Positions 26,993-35,125 of a DNA stretch of 64,000 nucleotides are shown piece after piece. Source of the stretch: Cellulomonas phragmiteti. GTDB lineage: Bacteria; Actinomycetota; Actinomycetes; Actinomycetales; Cellulomonadaceae. Position 1 is the stretch's first letter. Each line of letters begins with the position of its first letter. The position numbers were made by a program, and so were the translations under genes. The stretch lies in assembly GCF_016862775.1 (NCBI RefSeq), contig NZ_BONP01000004.1, forward strand, positions 124,001 to 188,000, read 5' to 3'. The notes under the pieces were generated by a model. That model was not told the origin of the DNA. It saw only the letters and a list, made by a program, of their open reading frames with translations, and ran no database searches.

Positions 26993-27619
26993 ATGACGAT
27001 CCTGCTGTCGGACCCGCGCGTGGCCGCGGTCCCCGTCCACGACAACGGCGAGCCGCTGGTCGCCCTGGACCCGGGTTTCGGTCCGGCCCGTGCGCTGGTG
27101 CGCGAGGGGGTGGCGCTCCGTCTCGCCGCCGCGCGGACCCGGTTGCCGGTGGGCGTGCGGCTGCGCGTGCTCGAGGGGCACCGGCCGGTGGCGTCCCAGC
27201 GCGCCATCATCGCGCGGTACTCCGCGGAGGTGGCGGCCGCACGGCCAGGGCTGTCCCCCGCGGAGCTGTCCCGGCTCACGAGCCGGTTCGTCGCCCCGGT
27301 CGCCGTCGCGCCGCACGTGGCCGGTTCCGCGGTCGACCTCACGCTCGTCGACGACCAGGGCCGGGAGCTCGACATGGGCACGCCGGTGGACGCGACGCCC
27401 GAGCAGTCCGAGGGGCGGTGCTTCACCGCGGCCCCCGACATCTCCCCCGCGGCGAGGGCCCACCGGGCCCTGCTGGGCGACGTGCTGGGCACGGCGGGCC
27501 TCGTCAACTACCCCACCGAGTGGTGGCACTGGTCGTGGGGGGACCGGTACTGGGCCCTGCTGACCGGCGCCGACGCCGCGCTGCACGGATCTGTCGACCT
27601 CGCGAGGGCCGTCGCGTGA
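26993..27619 (+). CDS. VanX-like D-Ala-D-Ala dipeptidase (M15 family)
   Basis: 208 residues from ATG 26993; GTG 26972 would add seven. The zinc site of M15 enzymes is present: His and Asp in PHVAGSAVDLTL (about 104-115) and the Glu-Trp-Trp-His motif in PTEWWHWSWGD (about 172-182). LDMGTPVD between them is typical of VanX-type dipeptidases, and RVLEGHRPVASQRAI is the N-terminal helix region. VanX hydrolyses D-Ala-D-Ala dipeptide so that an altered precursor dominates; a carboxypeptidase (VanXY) activity cannot be excluded. It has no signal peptide, so it is cytosolic. Its stop overlaps the racemase start (GTGA). Confidence 0.85.
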   Translation: MTILLSDPRVAAVPVHDNGEPLVALDPGFGPARALVREGVALRLAAARTRLPVGVRLRVLEGHRPVASQRAIIARYSAEVAAARPGLSPAELSRLTSRFVAPVAVAPHVAGSAVDLTLVDDQGRELDMGTPVDATPEQSEGRCFTAAPDISPAARAHRALLGDVLGTAGLVNYPTEWWHWSWGDRYWALLTGADAALHGSVDLARAVA

Positions 27620-28755
27620 GCGCGCTGGCGTACGCGACGCCCCGGACCGGCAGCCACCCGACGCTCACCGTCGACCTCGGCGCGGTCGCGGACAACACCG
27701 CGCTCCTCGTCGGGCGCGCGGCGGGTGAGGTGATGGCGGTGGTCAAGGCCGACGGGTTCGGGCACGGCATGGTCGACGTGGCCCGCACGGCGCTCGCGGC
27801 CGGTGCGACCCGGCTGGGCGTGACCAGCCTGGAGGAGGCCGGGCGGCTGCGGGCGGCGGGACTGCGCGCACCGGTGCTCAGCTGGCTCAACCCGGTCGAC
27901 GCCGACTGGGCCGCGGTGCTCGAGCTCGGGGTGGACGTCGCGGTGCCCGGTCGCGAGCACCTCGACGCGGTGGTCCGCGCGGCGCCGGGCGCGCGGGTGC
28001 ACCTGCAGGTGGACACGGGTATGGCACGGGACGGCGCCGAGCCGAGCCGGTGGGCGGACCTGTGCCGGGCCGCGCGCGCGGCCGAGCGCCGCGGCCTGCT
28101 GCGCGTCGTGGGGGTGATGGGTCACCTGGCCTGCGCGGACCAGCCGGCGCACCCGGCCAACGTCGCGGGGCGCGACCGCTTCACCTGGGCCGTCACGACC
28201 GCCGGGGCAGCCGGGCTGCGGCCGGTGGACCGGCACCTGGCCGCCACGGCCGCCACCCTCCTCGACCCCCGCAGCCACCACACGATGTCCCGGGTCGGGG
28301 CCGGGCTCGTCGGCATCGACCCGTCCGGGACGACCGCGTTGCGGTCACCGCTGACGCTGACGGCGCCTCTCGTCGACGTGCGTGACGTCCCCGCCGGGTG
28401 TCCCGTCGGGTACGGCCACACGTGGCGCGCCCCGGTGGCGACGCGCCTGGGCCTGCTCCCGCTCGGCTACGCGGACGGCCTGCCGCGGGCCGCCTCCGGG
28501 CGTGCGGAGGTTCTGGTGCGCGGCCGTCGCCGCCCCGTCGTGGGACGGATCTCCATGGACATGGCGGTCGTGGACCTGGGTGCCGACGGCACCGGTGCGG
28601 GTGAGGTCGTCACCGTGCTCGGTCCGGGGAACGACGGCGAGCCCACGGTGCGGGAGTGGGCGGCCTGGTCCGGCACGATCGAGCACGAGGTCGTCACGGG
28701 CCTCGGTGCGCGGCTGCTGCGTACCGTGTGCCCCGCGGGCCCGAGGGGCCTGTGA
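27616..28755 (+). CDS. Alanine-racemase-type PLP enzyme (possible serine racemase)
   Basis: 379 residues, GTG start overlapping the dipeptidase stop. Lys44 in VVKADGFGHG is the PLP lysine, GYGHTW carries the second catalytic Tyr of the C-terminal domain, and GRISMDMAVVDL is the conserved strand. The C-terminal segment HEVVTGLGARLLR places Ala where, in my recollection, Bacillus alanine racemase has a gating Tyr (Tyr354) that VanT-type serine racemases replace. That leaves room for a larger substrate but is not proof. Located between a VanX-like enzyme and a D-Ala-D-X ligase, it probably supplies a D-amino acid for an altered precursor. The next gene starts within its stop (TGATG). Confidence 0.85.
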   Translation: MSALAYATPRTGSHPTLTVDLGAVADNTALLVGRAAGEVMAVVKADGFGHGMVDVARTALAAGATRLGVTSLEEAGRLRAAGLRAPVLSWLNPVDADWAAVLELGVDVAVPGREHLDAVVRAAPGARVHLQVDTGMARDGAEPSRWADLCRAARAAERRGLLRVVGVMGHLACADQPAHPANVAGRDRFTWAVTTAGAAGLRPVDRHLAATAATLLDPRSHHTMSRVGAGLVGIDPSGTTALRSPLTLTAPLVDVRDVPAGCPVGYGHTWRAPVATRLGLLPLGYADGLPRAASGRAEVLVRGRRRPVVGRISMDMAVVDLGADGTGAGEVVTVLGPGNDGEPTVREWAAWSGTIEHEVVTGLGARLLRTVCPAGPRGL

Positions 28756-29693
28756 TGGGCGCGCGCGTGGCCGTCGTGGGCGGCGGTCAGAACTGCGAGC
28801 ACGACGTCTCCCTGGCGTCCGCTGCCGCGGCCGTCGCCGCGCTGCGGACCGTCGGCCACGAGGTGGTCGCCCTGACGATCGACCGGGACGGGGAGTGGCG
28901 TGACGCGCAGGACCGCCCGCTCGGCCTCGCCGGCGCCGTGCAGGTGCTCGGCACGTGCGACGTCGTCGTGCCCGCGCTGCACGGCCCGCGGGGCGAGGAC
29001 GGCACCGTGGCTGCGCTGTGCGAGCTCGCCGGCCTGCCGTACGTGGGCTCGGGCGTCGGGGCGGGAGCGCTGGCCATGGACAAGTGGGTGACCAAGCTCG
29101 TCGCCGAGGCGGTGGGCGTCGCCACCGCACCCGGTGTCCTGCTCACCGCCGCGACGGCGGCCGACCACGCCTGGACGCACCCCGTCGTCGTCAAGCCGGT
29201 CGCCGCCGGCTCCAGCCACGGGGTCTCGCTGGTCCGCACGCCGGACGAGCTGGCCCCTGCCCTGGCCGCCGCGCTGGCCCTGGACGACCGGGTGCTCGTC
29301 GAGGACGTCGTCGTCGGCCGCGAGGTGGACGTCGCGGTGCTCGGGCGCCCCGACGGCTCCCGGGTGGTGCCGCCGGCGCTCGAGGTGGTGGTCGACGGGC
29401 TGTTCGACCTCGGGACCAAGTACGACGGCACCGCGTGCTTCCGGGTGCCTGCGCCCCTGACGGACGCTGAGCGCGACGCGCTGCGGACCGCCGCGGTCAC
29501 CGTGTACGACGCACTCGGCTGCGCGGGCGTCGCGCGGGTCGACTTCTTCCTCACCGCCGACGGCCCCGTGCTCAACGAGGTCAACACCATGCCCGGGTTC
29601 ACCGAGCACTCGCAGGTGCCCCGGATGTTCGCGGCCGGCGGCACGTCCTACCCCGAGCTGCTGGACCTGCTGGTGCGGGACGTGCTCGCATGA
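28755..29693 (+). CDS. D-Ala-D-X ligase (Van/Ddl family ATP-grasp)
   Basis: 312 residues, ATG 28755 (GTG 28752 possible). VAVVGGGQNCEHDVSLASA is the N-terminal substrate-binding loop, more like Van ligases (EHDVS) than housekeeping Ddl. ALHGPRGEDG, VVKPVAAGSSHGV and FFLTADGPVLNEVNTMPGFT are the ATP-grasp and metal motifs. The omega-loop region reads LFDLGTKYDGT: it keeps Lys-Tyr, as D-Ala-D-Ala and D-Ala-D-Ser ligases do, and lacks the His of VanA-type D-Ala-D-Lac ligases. D-Ala or D-Ser as second substrate is therefore favoured over D-lactate. Its stop overlaps the acyltransferase start. Confidence 0.87.
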   Translation: MGARVAVVGGGQNCEHDVSLASAAAAVAALRTVGHEVVALTIDRDGEWRDAQDRPLGLAGAVQVLGTCDVVVPALHGPRGEDGTVAALCELAGLPYVGSGVGAGALAMDKWVTKLVAEAVGVATAPGVLLTAATAADHAWTHPVVVKPVAAGSSHGVSLVRTPDELAPALAAALALDDRVLVEDVVVGREVDVAVLGRPDGSRVVPPALEVVVDGLFDLGTKYDGTACFRVPAPLTDAERDALRTAAVTVYDALGCAGVARVDFFLTADGPVLNEVNTMPGFTEHSQVPRMFAAGGTSYPELLDLLVRDVLA

Positions 29694-30697
29694 GCGGGCG
29701 CATCGAGGCGATCGACCTGCTCCGCGGCATCGCCGTCGCGCTCGTCCTGCTGCGGCACGCCTTCCCGGAGCCGTTCGCGGGCGCCGGCGTGGTCGGGATC
29801 GTCATGTTCTTCACCCTCAGCGGCTACCTCATCACAGGGGTGCTGCTGGGCGAGCTGGAGCGCACCGGTCGCGTCGACCTGGGCCGCTTCTACCGGCGCC
29901 GCGCGCGCCGGCTCGTGCCGGCGCTGGTCGCGCTCGTCGCCGGCGTGGTGCTGGTGACCCTGCTGCTCGACCCGCTCGGTGACCGCGACGAGCTGCCGAA
30001 GACCGTCGCGGTCGCCCTGACGTGGACGGGCAACCTGCCCTTCGGTCACGCGAGCGACGCGACGTTCCACCTGTGGACGCTCGCGACCGAGGAGCAGTTC
30101 TACCTGTTCTGGCCGGCCGTGCTCGCCCTCGGGTTCGCGCGGCGGCGCGTCGGCGTGACGCTGCTGGTCGTCGCCGGCGTGTGCGCCCTCGCGTGCGTGT
30201 CGACCGTCGTCTGGCTGGCCGAGGAGCCGGACCTGGCCTACAGCCTGCCGACCAGCTGGGCGATCTGCTTCGTGGTCGGCGCGGCTGCCCGCGTGCTGCA
30301 GGAACGCGTCGTCGTGCCGGTCTGGGCCGTCCCGGTGGCGCTCGTCGCCCTGGCGGTGCTCAGCGTGGTTCCCTTGAGAGGACACGCGCTCACGTACCTG
30401 GCGGGAGGTCCGGCCATCGCTGCGCTCACCGCGGTGCTGCTGCTGGCGTGGCGCACCTGGACCGAGGTGAGGCCACCGGCCCTGCGCGCCCTCGTCGCGC
30501 TCGGCACCGTGTCGTACGGCGCCTACCTGTGGAACTACCCGCTGACGGTGTGGCTGCGCCCGCACGTCGAGCACGGTGCGGGCGCGCTCGCCCTCGTCCT
30601 CACGCTCGGCCTGGCGGCGCTGAGCTGGCACCTCGTGGAGCGGCCGTTGCAGCCGCGGGCGCTGCAGCCGCGGGCGCACAGCCGGGTGCCGGCGTGA
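29690..30697 (+). CDS. Acyltransferase-3 family membrane protein (VanT membrane-domain-like)
   Basis: 335 residues, ATG overlapping the ligase stop (ATGA). [20 protein letters not shown] at the start, [28 protein letters not shown] and [16 protein letters not shown] are hallmarks of OafA/YrhL acyltransferases, with about ten membrane helices. In enterococcal D-Ala-D-Ser clusters the serine racemase VanT carries such a domain, and in VanL-type clusters the membrane and racemase parts are separate genes. Here too they are separate. It might import L-serine or modify cell-wall sugars. It overlaps the kinase start (GTGA). Confidence 0.85.
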   Translation: MSGRIEAIDLLRGIAVALVLLRHAFPEPFAGAGVVGIVMFFTLSGYLITGVLLGELERTGRVDLGRFYRRRARRLVPALVALVAGVVLVTLLLDPLGDRDELPKTVAVALTWTGNLPFGHASDATFHLWTLATEEQFYLFWPAVLALGFARRRVGVTLLVVAGVCALACVSTVVWLAEEPDLAYSLPTSWAICFVVGAAARVLQERVVVPVWAVPVALVALAVLSVVPLRGHALTYLAGGPAIAALTAVLLLAWRTWTEVRPPALRALVALGTVSYGAYLWNYPLTVWLRPHVEHGAGALALVLTLGLAALSWHLVERPLQPRALQPRAHSRVPA

Positions 30698-31920
30698 GCG
30701 CCGACGGCTGGCGGGCCTGGGCCCCCGAGGGGGGCGGCGCGGTCGCCGTCCTGCTCCTGGGCGACCTGCAGGCTGCCCAGGACGCGCGGCCCGCCGCGCT
30801 GCTGCCCGTCCTGGGTCTGGCGGCCGCGGTGCTGCTGGTGCGCAGGGCCCCGGGTGCGTCGCTGGCGGTCGTCTGGGTCGTGGCCGTCGCGCACGTGATG
30901 ATCGCGGTCCCGGTGCTCGGGATCGAGGTGGCGGTCGCGGTGGTGGCCTTCGGCTGCGCCCGCTGGGGCGGGCGGGCCACCGTGGTGGCCAGCGGCGTCT
31001 CCATCCCCGCCGCGGCCGGGCTCGCGGGGATCCTGCTGGCAGGCGGGTGGTACGGCTTCGTCGGCGACGTCGGGATCCTGCGGGACCTGGTCGCGTCCGC
31101 CTCCCGCGTCGGCAACACCGTCGTGGGGATCGCGCTGCTCTGGGTGCTCCTGCTCGTGCTGCCGTGGCTGGCGGGGTTCACGCTGCGCGCCGTCGCGCGC
31201 GCCCGGCGGTCCGAGGACTCGCAGGCGGCGGCCGAACAGGACGCGCTGCGTGCCCAGCGCGAGACGGCGCAGGCGCGCGAGATCGCGCAGCTGCGCGAGG
31301 ACCAGGCGAGCCTGGCGCGCGACGTGCACGACGTCGTGGGCCACTCGCTGGCGGTCATCCTCGCCCAGGCGGAGTCGGCGCAGTTCCTGCCCGACGACCC
31401 CGCGGCGCTCAAGGCGACGATGGCCACGATCGCCACCTCGGCCCGCGCGTCGCTGCAGGACGTGCGCGGGGTGCTGAGTCCCACGAGCCCACCGGTCGCG
31501 CGCCCGGGCGGGCTGGACCAGCTGGTCGAGGGCGTGCGGGCCAGCGGCCACGAGGTGGTCTCGCAGCAGCTCGGCGACCCGCGCCCGATGCCGCCGGAGC
31601 TCGAGGTCGTCGCGTTCCACGTGCTGCAGGAGATGCTCACCAACGCGATCCGGCACGGGACGCGGGAGGCGCCCGTCGTGGTCGAGCGCCGCTGGCCCGA
31701 CGGTGGTGCGGGCCAGGACCTGCGCATCGAGGTCCGCAACGTCGAGGGCGGGAGCCCGCCGGACGCCCCGGCACCCGAGCGCGCCGGCCGGGGGATCGAC
31801 GGCATGCGGCGTCGTCTGGAGTCGGTCGGCGGGCGGCTGGAGGTCGGTCGCGGCGAGTCGCCCGAGGGTCGCACCTTCATCGCCACCGCCTGGGTGCCGG
31901 TGCGCGCGAGGACGGCATGA
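30694..31920 (+). CDS. Sensor histidine kinase, NarL/DesK class
   Basis: 408 residues, GTG overlapping the acyltransferase stop. Four or five membrane helices occupy about 12-160. A coiled helix (about 170-205) leads to SLARDVHDVVGHSLAVI, where the first His of DVHD is the phosphorylated residue of HisKA_3 kinases. The ATPase N-box is EMLTNAIRHG and the G-box GRGIDGMRRRLESVGG. No large extracellular sensor domain is visible, so the signal is probably sensed in the membrane. Its partner lies seven bases downstream. It probably regulates this cell-wall operon. Confidence 0.9.
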   Translation: MSADGWRAWAPEGGGAVAVLLLGDLQAAQDARPAALLPVLGLAAAVLLVRRAPGASLAVVWVVAVAHVMIAVPVLGIEVAVAVVAFGCARWGGRATVVASGVSIPAAAGLAGILLAGGWYGFVGDVGILRDLVASASRVGNTVVGIALLWVLLLVLPWLAGFTLRAVARARRSEDSQAAAEQDALRAQRETAQAREIAQLREDQASLARDVHDVVGHSLAVILAQAESAQFLPDDPAALKATMATIATSARASLQDVRGVLSPTSPPVARPGGLDQLVEGVRASGHEVVSQQLGDPRPMPPELEVVAFHVLQEMLTNAIRHGTREAPVVVERRWPDGGAGQDLRIEVRNVEGGSPPDAPAPERAGRGIDGMRRRLESVGGRLEVGRGESPEGRTFIATAWVPVRARTA

Positions 31921-31927
31921 TGAACGG

Positions 31928-32623
31928 GTGACGGAGATCTCGGTGCTGCTGGTGGACGACCAGGAGCTGTTCCGCGAGGGCGTCCGGGTCATCGTCGACG
32001 CCCAGGAGGGCATGCGGGTCGTCGGCTCGGCCGGTGACGGCGTCGAGGCGGTCCGGCTGGTCGACGAGCTGTCGCCGGACGTCGTGCTCATGGACGTGCG
32101 CATGCCGGAGATGGACGGCGTGGAGGCGACCCGGCAGATCTGCTCCCCGGCGCGGGTCGCCGCGCGGTCGTCCCCGGTGCGGGTGATCGTGCTCACGACG
32201 TTCGACCTCGACGACCGCGCCGCCACGGCCATCCGGCACGGTGCGAGCGGCTTCCTGCTCAAGGACACGACGCCGACCATGCTGCGCGACGCGATCCGGA
32301 CGGTGCACGCGGGCAACGCCGTGCTCGCCCCGCGCGACCTGTCGGCGCTGCTCGACCGACAGTTCCGCGCGCCCGCGCCGCCGCCGCCGGGGTTCGACAC
32401 GCTCACCGAGCGGGAGCGGGAGGTGTTCGACGCGGTCGCCCGCGGCATGTCCAACACCGAGATCGCCCGGCTGGTGTTCGCCTCGGAGTCGACGGTCAAG
32501 ACCCACGTCGGTGCCGTGCTGCGCAAGCTGGCCCTGCGGGACCGGGTGCAGGTCGTCGTGCTCGCGCACGAGCACGGCCTGCTCGACCCCGGTGAGGCCG
32601 GCGGACGCGGCCCCGGGGACTAG
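31928..32623 (+). CDS. NarL/LuxR-type response regulator
   Basis: 231 residues, GTG 31928. The receiver has the acidic pair in LLVDDQ, the phosphoacceptor Asp in [13 protein letters not shown] (about 55), the Thr of VLTTFD and the Lys of FLLKDTT. A Pro-rich linker precedes a LuxR DNA-binding domain ([20 protein letters not shown], about 160-220). It is the last gene of the six-gene unit, and autoregulation is likely. It is unlike the OmpR-type VanR of known resistance operons. Confidence 0.92.
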   Translation: MTEISVLLVDDQELFREGVRVIVDAQEGMRVVGSAGDGVEAVRLVDELSPDVVLMDVRMPEMDGVEATRQICSPARVAARSSPVRVIVLTTFDLDDRAATAIRHGASGFLLKDTTPTMLRDAIRTVHAGNAVLAPRDLSALLDRQFRAPAPPPPGFDTLTEREREVFDAVARGMSNTEIARLVFASESTVKTHVGAVLRKLALRDRVQVVVLAHEHGLLDPGEAGGRGPGD

Positions 32624-32656
32624 GCGGGCGCCGCGCGACGAGCGACCACGTGCGCA

Positions 32657-32704
32657 TCCGACACGTGTACGGAAAGTTGTACACTGTCTCGCTCAACTAG
32701 TTGA
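32657..32704 (+). promoter_or_regulatory. Toxin-antitoxin promoter and operator
   Basis: An inverted repeat GTGTAC - 8 bases - GTACAC (32665-32684) overlaps a possible -10 TACACT (32680-32685), with a weak -35 TCCGAC 17 bases upstream. A separate perfect 12-bp palindrome, TCAACTAGTTGA, lies at 32693-32704. Both sit just before the antitoxin gene and fit antitoxin autorepression. Confidence 0.55.
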
Positions 32705-32736
32705 CCTGACGGCGCGACGCGCGCAGACTTGCTTTC

Positions 32737-33030
32737 ATGTCGATCATCCAGCCGGTCGAGCCCACCAGCGTTGCCCGCGCGGCGCTCTCCGAGACCCTCA
32801 AGCGCTTCCGCCGCGAGGGGCTCCACGCTGACCCGTTGGTCTTCGGCAGCCACCGCCGGGCCGAGGCGGTGGTCATGCCGTGGGCGCTGTACGAGGCCGT
32901 CCTGCCGGCGATCGAAGACGCTCAGATTGCCCCTGTGCTGCGTGAGCGGATGCACGACGGCCGCGAGCGCGTGGCGCTCGAGGAGGCCATCGACGAGCTG
33001 GGGTTCGATCGCTCTGAGTTCGACCTCTGA
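32737..33030 (+). CDS. Antitoxin, Phd/YefM-like
   Basis: 97 residues. The N-terminal half (ARAALSETLKRFRREG, DPLVFGSHRRAEAVVMPWAL) has the Phd/YefM-type fold of a DNA-binding antitoxin. The acidic C-terminal tail (ALEEAIDELGFDRSEFDL) would wrap the toxin. It lies eight bases before the toxin gene. Local G+C is somewhat lower than in the surrounding genes, which fits acquisition as a module. Confidence 0.75.
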   Translation: MSIIQPVEPTSVARAALSETLKRFRREGLHADPLVFGSHRRAEAVVMPWALYEAVLPAIEDAQIAPVLRERMHDGRERVALEEAIDELGFDRSEFDL

Positions 33031-33038
33031 GCGCACCG

Positions 33039-33416
33039 GTGAAGCTGGAGCTGCACCCGGACGTCGTGAGCGACATCCGGGCACTGCCGAACGAGGCTGC
33101 GCAACGCGCCGCGATCGACACGATCAGTCAGATCCGTCAGGGCCGACGTGAGGGCAAGCCGCTGGAGTACCGCGCTGGAACGGGTGACCTGCGTGACTGT
33201 CGCAAGTGCTACTTCGACGCCCCCGGGCGTGAGGACAAGCCGCGCTTCCGGCTCGTGTACCACGTGACCAGCGAGGACAACCTGCAGGTGCTGGCTGCCG
33301 AGGTCGTCGCCGTCGGCGAGCGCGCCGACCTGGCCGCGTATCACGAGGCAGCGATCCGGCTGGGTCGGCACCCCAACGACGGTGTCCCTGCGGACTCGGA
33401 CGACGGGCGCTCCTGA
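33039..33416 (+). CDS. RelE/ParE-superfamily toxin
   Basis: 125 residues, GTG start. KLELHPDVVSDIRALPNEA, then ISQIRQGRREGKPLEYRAGTG and DLRDCRKCYFD, then PRFRLVYHVTSED and AAEVVAVGERAD, follow the RelE beta-alpha-alpha-beta order. The Arg and Tyr/His residues could act in ribosome-dependent mRNA cleavage. The C-terminal extension (about 100-125) is longer than usual. Its 3' end abuts the decayed end of the SDR gene on the opposite strand, so the module may have arrived there by insertion or deletion. Confidence 0.8.
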   Translation: MKLELHPDVVSDIRALPNEAAQRAAIDTISQIRQGRREGKPLEYRAGTGDLRDCRKCYFDAPGREDKPRFRLVYHVTSEDNLQVLAAEVVAVGERADLAAYHEAAIRLGRHPNDGVPADSDDGRS

Positions 33417-33485
33417 CCGGTTCGATCCGGCGAGCCGGCAGACCGACGACGATGTCGAGCAGCGGGACCTGGGCGCCGACGACGC

Positions 33486-34182
33486 CGACCCACCCCGCCG
33501 CACGCATCTCCGCGCTGGTCAGATGCCGCTGCAGGGGAGTGAGGATGTACCCCGGAGCCGCGGAGCAGGCACGCACGCCGACGGGTGACCCGAGCGCGTC
33601 GAGCTGGGCCGCGAACAGCCGGTTGGCGGTCTTGGACTGCAGGTAGGCCTCCCACTTGTCATACCCGCGGGTGAGGTGGATGTCGTCCCAGCGGATCCGC
33701 GAGACGCCGGACGTCGCCATGACCACGCGCGCTCCGGGGGCGGCGGTGATGACCGGCCACAGGTGGTGGACGAGCGCGACGTGCCCGAGGTGGTTCACGG
33801 CGAACTGGGCTTCCCAGCCCGGGCCGACCCGGGTCAGTGGGCAGGCCATGATCCCTGCGTTGGCCACGACCACGTCGACCGGTCGCCCCGCGCGCACGAC
33901 CCGGGCGGCGAAGGCCGCGACGCTGCTCAGATCGGCCAGATCCATCTCGTCCACCTGGACGTCCGGGAGATCTGACAGGGCGGCCCGGGCGACGGCGGGC
34001 CGACGGGCGGGAACCAGGACGTCCGCACCGGCCGCGGCCAGGGCGCGGGTCGTCTCCAAGCCGAGGCCGGAGTAGCCGCCCGTGACGACGGCGAGCCGGC
34101 CGCGGAGGTCGAGGCCGTCGACCACCTCGCGTGCGGTCGGTCGTCCTGGGGTGGTGGGCAGCGCGGGGGCGTCGGAGGTCAT
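33486..34182 (-). pseudogene. 3'-truncated short-chain dehydrogenase
   Basis: From ATG 34182 the first 232 codons are a good classical SDR: VVTGGYSGLGLETTRAL (cofactor loop), VANAGIM, the Ser in ATSGVS and the YLQSK catalytic pair. Homology stops after TSAEMRAAGWV, about 80-90 residues short of the usual length of about 310. The frame runs on for about 120 more codons of unrelated sequence, antisense to the toxin gene, to a stop at 33124. I infer that the 3' end was deleted and replaced by the toxin-antitoxin region. It is divergent from a truncated MerR gene. Confidence 0.7.
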
Positions 34183-34212
34183 GTCGCGGACGCCTCGACC
34201 TCGACCTCGACC

Positions 34213-34238
34213 TTGACCTCGACCGCGGTCGAGGTCAA
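34213..34238. promoter_or_regulatory. 26-bp perfect palindrome, probable MerR operator
   Basis: The arms begin TTGACCTCGACCG and end with the exact complement, giving 13 + 13 bases with no spacer. MerR-family operators are long dyads of this TTGACC...GGTCAA kind located within promoter spacers, and the palindrome lies between the divergent SDR and MerR reading frames. Extra copies of the hexamer GACCTC precede it (about 34195-34215). Confidence 0.65.
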
Positions 34239-34271
34239 CGGGCACCGGACGTGCCGTACGGTCGTGTCGTG

Positions 34272-34514
34272 GTGAGCGTCCCTGAGGGGTTGAGCATCGG
34301 CGAGGTCGCCCGGCGGAGCGGTCTCAGCATCCACACGCTGCGTCTGTACGAGCGGGAGGGCCTGCTCACCGGACCGGTCCGGCGGGATGCGGCCGGTCGG
34401 CGGCGCTACAGCGCGTGGGACGTGGAGTGGCTGGGCAGCTGCCGGTTGTTCCGGGCGTCAGGCATGCCGGCGGGCACCGGGGATGGCTCCGGCTCACGTC
34501 CGGGTGGTGCGTGA
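34272..34514 (+). pseudogene. 3'-truncated MerR-family regulator
   Basis: About 80 codons from GTG 34272. LSIGEVARRSGLSIHTLRLY followed by EREGLLTG is the MerR winged-helix start, and RRRYSAWDVEWLGSCRLFRASGM continues it. Homology then ends in a short unrelated tail (TGDGSGSRPGGA); the dimerisation helix and effector region are gone. Family members usually have at least 110-130 residues. The 3' end overlaps the end of the convergent DinB gene by 21 bases, suggesting a deletion joined the two. Confidence 0.7.
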
Positions 34515-35072
34515 AGGGCGCGTCGGCAGCGGTGGGTCCTCGCCCACCAGGCCGTCGATCGCCTCACGGAACAGGTCGGCGTGCCCGACGTGCCGCGCGT
34601 ACTCGTCGTGGAGGTCGACCAGGGCGCGGCGCAGGTTGCCACCCGGGCCGGGCCCGTCGGCCGCCCTGGTCGGCTGGTCGAGGCCTCCGGCCGAGAGCAT
34701 GCGGTCCAAGGCCTCGGTGGAGCGGGCGACGCAGTCGGCCCAGAGCGCGTAGAGCTCCTCCGGGGTGTCGTCGGCCGCCGACCGCCACTCCCAGTCGGGG
34801 CCGTCGTAGCCGGCCCACTGGCGCCCGTAGCCGGGGCCGCCGAAGCACTCGGCCGTGCGCTGCGCCTCCACCAGGGACAGGTGCTTGATCAGCCCGGCCA
34901 GAGTCATCGCCGACGGTGGCTGGGCCGCATGGAGAGCGGCGTGGTCCAGCCCGCCCACCTTCCAGGCGAACTGGGCTCGGCTGCGCTGGAGGGCGAACAG
35001 CATCATCTCGACCTCCCCGGCGTCGTCTGCGGGCTCGTCGATCGTCGTGCTCACGGGCGGGTTGTGCGTCAT
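34494..35072 (-). CDS. DinB-superfamily (DUF664) protein
   Basis: 192 residues. A four-helix-bundle protein: TLAGLIKHLSLVEAQRT contains the first metal His, and LVDLHDEYARHVGHADLFREAI contains the HxxxH pair of this fold. Members include mycothiol- and bacillithiol-dependent S-transferases and uncharacterised metal proteins of actinobacteria. It is divergent from the WYL regulator, which may control it. Confidence 0.8.
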   Translation of the reverse strand: MTHNPPVSTTIDEPADDAGEVEMMLFALQRSRAQFAWKVGGLDHAALHAAQPPSAMTLAGLIKHLSLVEAQRTAECFGGPGYGRQWAGYDGPDWEWRSAADDTPEELYALWADCVARSTEALDRMLSAGGLDQPTRAADGPGPGGNLRRALVDLHDEYARHVGHADLFREAIDGLVGEDPPLPTRPSRTTRT

Positions 35073-35125
35073 GCGGGGAGGCTACGACGGTATCCGGACG
35101 TTGCCCTTCCGGGTTGAATGAGGAG

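Noticed and set aside
27616..32623. A classical VanA-type vancomycin-resistance operon.
   Set aside because: There is no VanH dehydrogenase, the ligase lacks the D-lactate His, and the two-component system is NarL/LuxR type rather than VanRS.
34190..34236. Repeated GACCTC/CTCGAC units considered as a CRISPR or VNTR.
   Set aside because: The units are six bases with no spacers; the stretch is best read as the edge of a regulatory palindrome.
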